Source of the DNA: Cyclobacteriaceae bacterium
GTDB taxonomy: Bacteria > Bacteroidota > Bacteroidia > Cytophagales > Cyclobacteriaceae
Reading direction: 5' to 3'
DNA: 15,124 nucleotides
Assembly: GCA_028279155.1 (NCBI GenBank)
Contig: JANQST010000471.1
Location: forward strand, 1-15,124
Below, piece after piece: positions 14,487 through 15,124 of this stretch (its first letter is position 1; every line of letters starts with the position of its first letter). Position numbers and translations under genes: made by a program. Under the pieces are notes generated by a model. The model was given only the letters and a program-made list of their open reading frames with translations. It was not told the origin of the DNA and searched no databases.

Positions 14487-14512
14487 GACGCGGATATAAT
14501 TGAAAAGTTACA
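14487..14512 (-). promoter_or_regulatory. Possible ECF-dependent promoter in front of the sigma gene
   Basis: On the minus strand TGTAAC (14512-14507) is followed after 16 nt by CGTC (14490-14487). ECF factors of several groups use a '-AAC' -35 element and a 'CGTC' -10 element with 16-17 nt between, so this could be an autoregulatory promoter. The -10 box lies only 10 nt before the ATG at 14476, so the transcript would be nearly leaderless. Chance is possible. Confidence 0.35.
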
Positions 14513-14574
14513 CAATCACTTATTTAAAAGAAAAATAGGCTTAAGTAATACCTCCTATCGTTTCTAGCTATCCA

Positions 14575-15027
14575 CTACTGTCTTACATACCATTTAAGAG
14601 AGCGACTTCTGTCATTGTGTCCCAATATCTCTCCTGTTACGGTGTTTCGAGTCATGGCATCACTCTTTCCATTTGTTCCGCCAATCAGTACCCATTCAAG
14701 GTTTTCTTTCAATGTGATCGTAAACGCATCAAAATCAGGTGTTTGGCCATAAATTGGTTTTATCTGACCAAAAACAATTGAATCGCTCATGATTGTCAGA
14801 AAAGCCGCATCAGCTAGATGCTCGACCTTCCTTTTAGGATCAGTTGGGCTTTGAGCCCACCATGCCAGACGTATCTCTTTGCCATCACGGACTGCCTGAA
14901 TGAGAATACTTATATCCCCTTCTACACCTTGACCTTCTTCGTTGTTATGATAAATGAGTTTCCAATCAACTTGTGCCAGAGAAACGAAAGATGTAATCAA
15001 ACATATAAGGTATGCCAACTGTCTCAT
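14575..15027 (-). CDS. Secreted protein of unknown function
   Basis: The 150-residue protein has a signal peptide (MRQLAYLICLITSFVSLAQ) followed by WKLIYHNNEEGQGVEGD. The core motif EIRLAWWAQSPTDPKRKVEH and then LKENLEWVLIGGTNGKSD and MTRNTVTGEI recur, as I recall, in similar-sized Bacteroidota exported proteins without a name. I see no enzymatic motif. It begins at the ATG at 15027, which shares ATGA with the stop of the truncated gene to its left in transcription order. It is upstream of the sigma gene by 98 nt. Confidence 0.75.
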   Translation of the reverse strand: MRQLAYLICLITSFVSLAQVDWKLIYHNNEEGQGVEGDISILIQAVRDGKEIRLAWWAQSPTDPKRKVEHLADAAFLTIMSDSIVFGQIKPIYGQTPDFDAFTITLKENLEWVLIGGTNGKSDAMTRNTVTGEILGHNDRSRSLKWYVRQ

Positions 15028-15124
15028 TCTTGTTCAGTAGAAAAAATTGCTTTTGGTTCCCTATCATCATTGTCAGGGAAATTAATTATCCAGGTGGTGG
15101 GATGCTGCTGAGGTAATCTTCTAT
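15024..15124 (-). CDS. C-terminal end of an upstream gene, truncated at the window edge
   Basis: On the minus strand one frame is open from the right edge to a TGA at 15026-15024. Its 32 residues end TWIINFPDNDDREPKAIF, then STEQE. The TGA overlaps the start ATG of the secreted-protein gene (ATGA), as expected of two coupled genes. The other two minus-strand frames contain stops within 45 nt of the edge. The fragment is too short to name. Confidence 0.55.
   Translation of the reverse strand, partial: RRLPQQHPTTWIINFPDNDDREPKAIFSTEQE

Noticed and set aside
14818..15111. A 97-codon plus-strand frame at the right edge.
   Set aside because: It is antisense to the signal-peptide protein and the coupled upstream fragment, which are better supported.
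1..15124. Possible CRISPR array, tRNA, rRNA, insertion sequence or prophage.
   Set aside because: I saw no regular spaced repeats, cloverleaf-like or rRNA-like sequence, transposase motifs or terminal inverted repeats in reading both strands; small or degenerate elements could still be missed without a search.

Overview
The window looks like chromosomal DNA from a marine-type Bacteroidota bacterium, most likely of the order Cytophagales. The base composition is AT-rich. Several families are largely restricted to Bacteroidota: TIGR02757, DUF4252, DUF3822, probable DUF4905, and an anti-sigma-like protein with a YWNGETTLEEE N-terminus. Shine-Dalgarno sequences are mostly absent, and at least one good TAnnTTTG-type -7 box is present. 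I see no rRNA, tRNA, CRISPR array, insertion sequence or phage gene. No gene-free stretch exceeds 300 bases; the longest is about 190 bases (10474-10661).

Left part (1-7130). A truncated NfeD/ClpP-class protease gene runs off the left edge on the minus strand. Divergent from it is a tight plus-strand operon: a probable DUF4905 protein, a secreted triple-LysM protein with an RlpA-like barrel, and a TIGR02757 protein that carries a helix-hairpin-helix glycosylase-like motif. This operon converges on pyrE. A Nudix hydrolase then converges on coaD, which is the last gene of a minus-strand trio: a pilin-like membrane-anchored protein, DUF3822, and coaD. A second Nudix gene lies upstream of that trio on the same strand, and a DUF1573 lipid-free secreted protein is divergent from it.

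Middle part (7131-10500). yggS (PLP homeostasis) is divergent from a GH3-type acyl-adenylating enzyme, which overlaps by one base a LysE-family exporter. A small secreted protein of unknown family follows on the minus strand. An intrinsic terminator, oriented for the minus strand, sits between the two converging genes.

Right part (10662-15124, all minus strand). The gene order in transcription is: a truncated upstream gene, a small secreted protein joined to it by an ATGA overlap, then an ECF sigma factor, a membrane anti-sigma-like protein, a DUF4252 protein, a second divergent DUF4252-like protein, an ABC ATPase and an ABC-2 permease. The overlaps sigma/anti-sigma (23 nt), DUF4252-like/ATPase (4 nt) and ATPase/permease (8 nt) suggest one regulated envelope-stress or export module. 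An ECF-like promoter (TGTAAC, 16 nt, CGTC) lies directly before the sigma gene.

The parts most worth following up are the sigma/anti-sigma/DUF4252/ABC module, the pilin-like plus DUF3822 pair, the glycosylase-like motif in TIGR02757, and the GH3-LysE pair.
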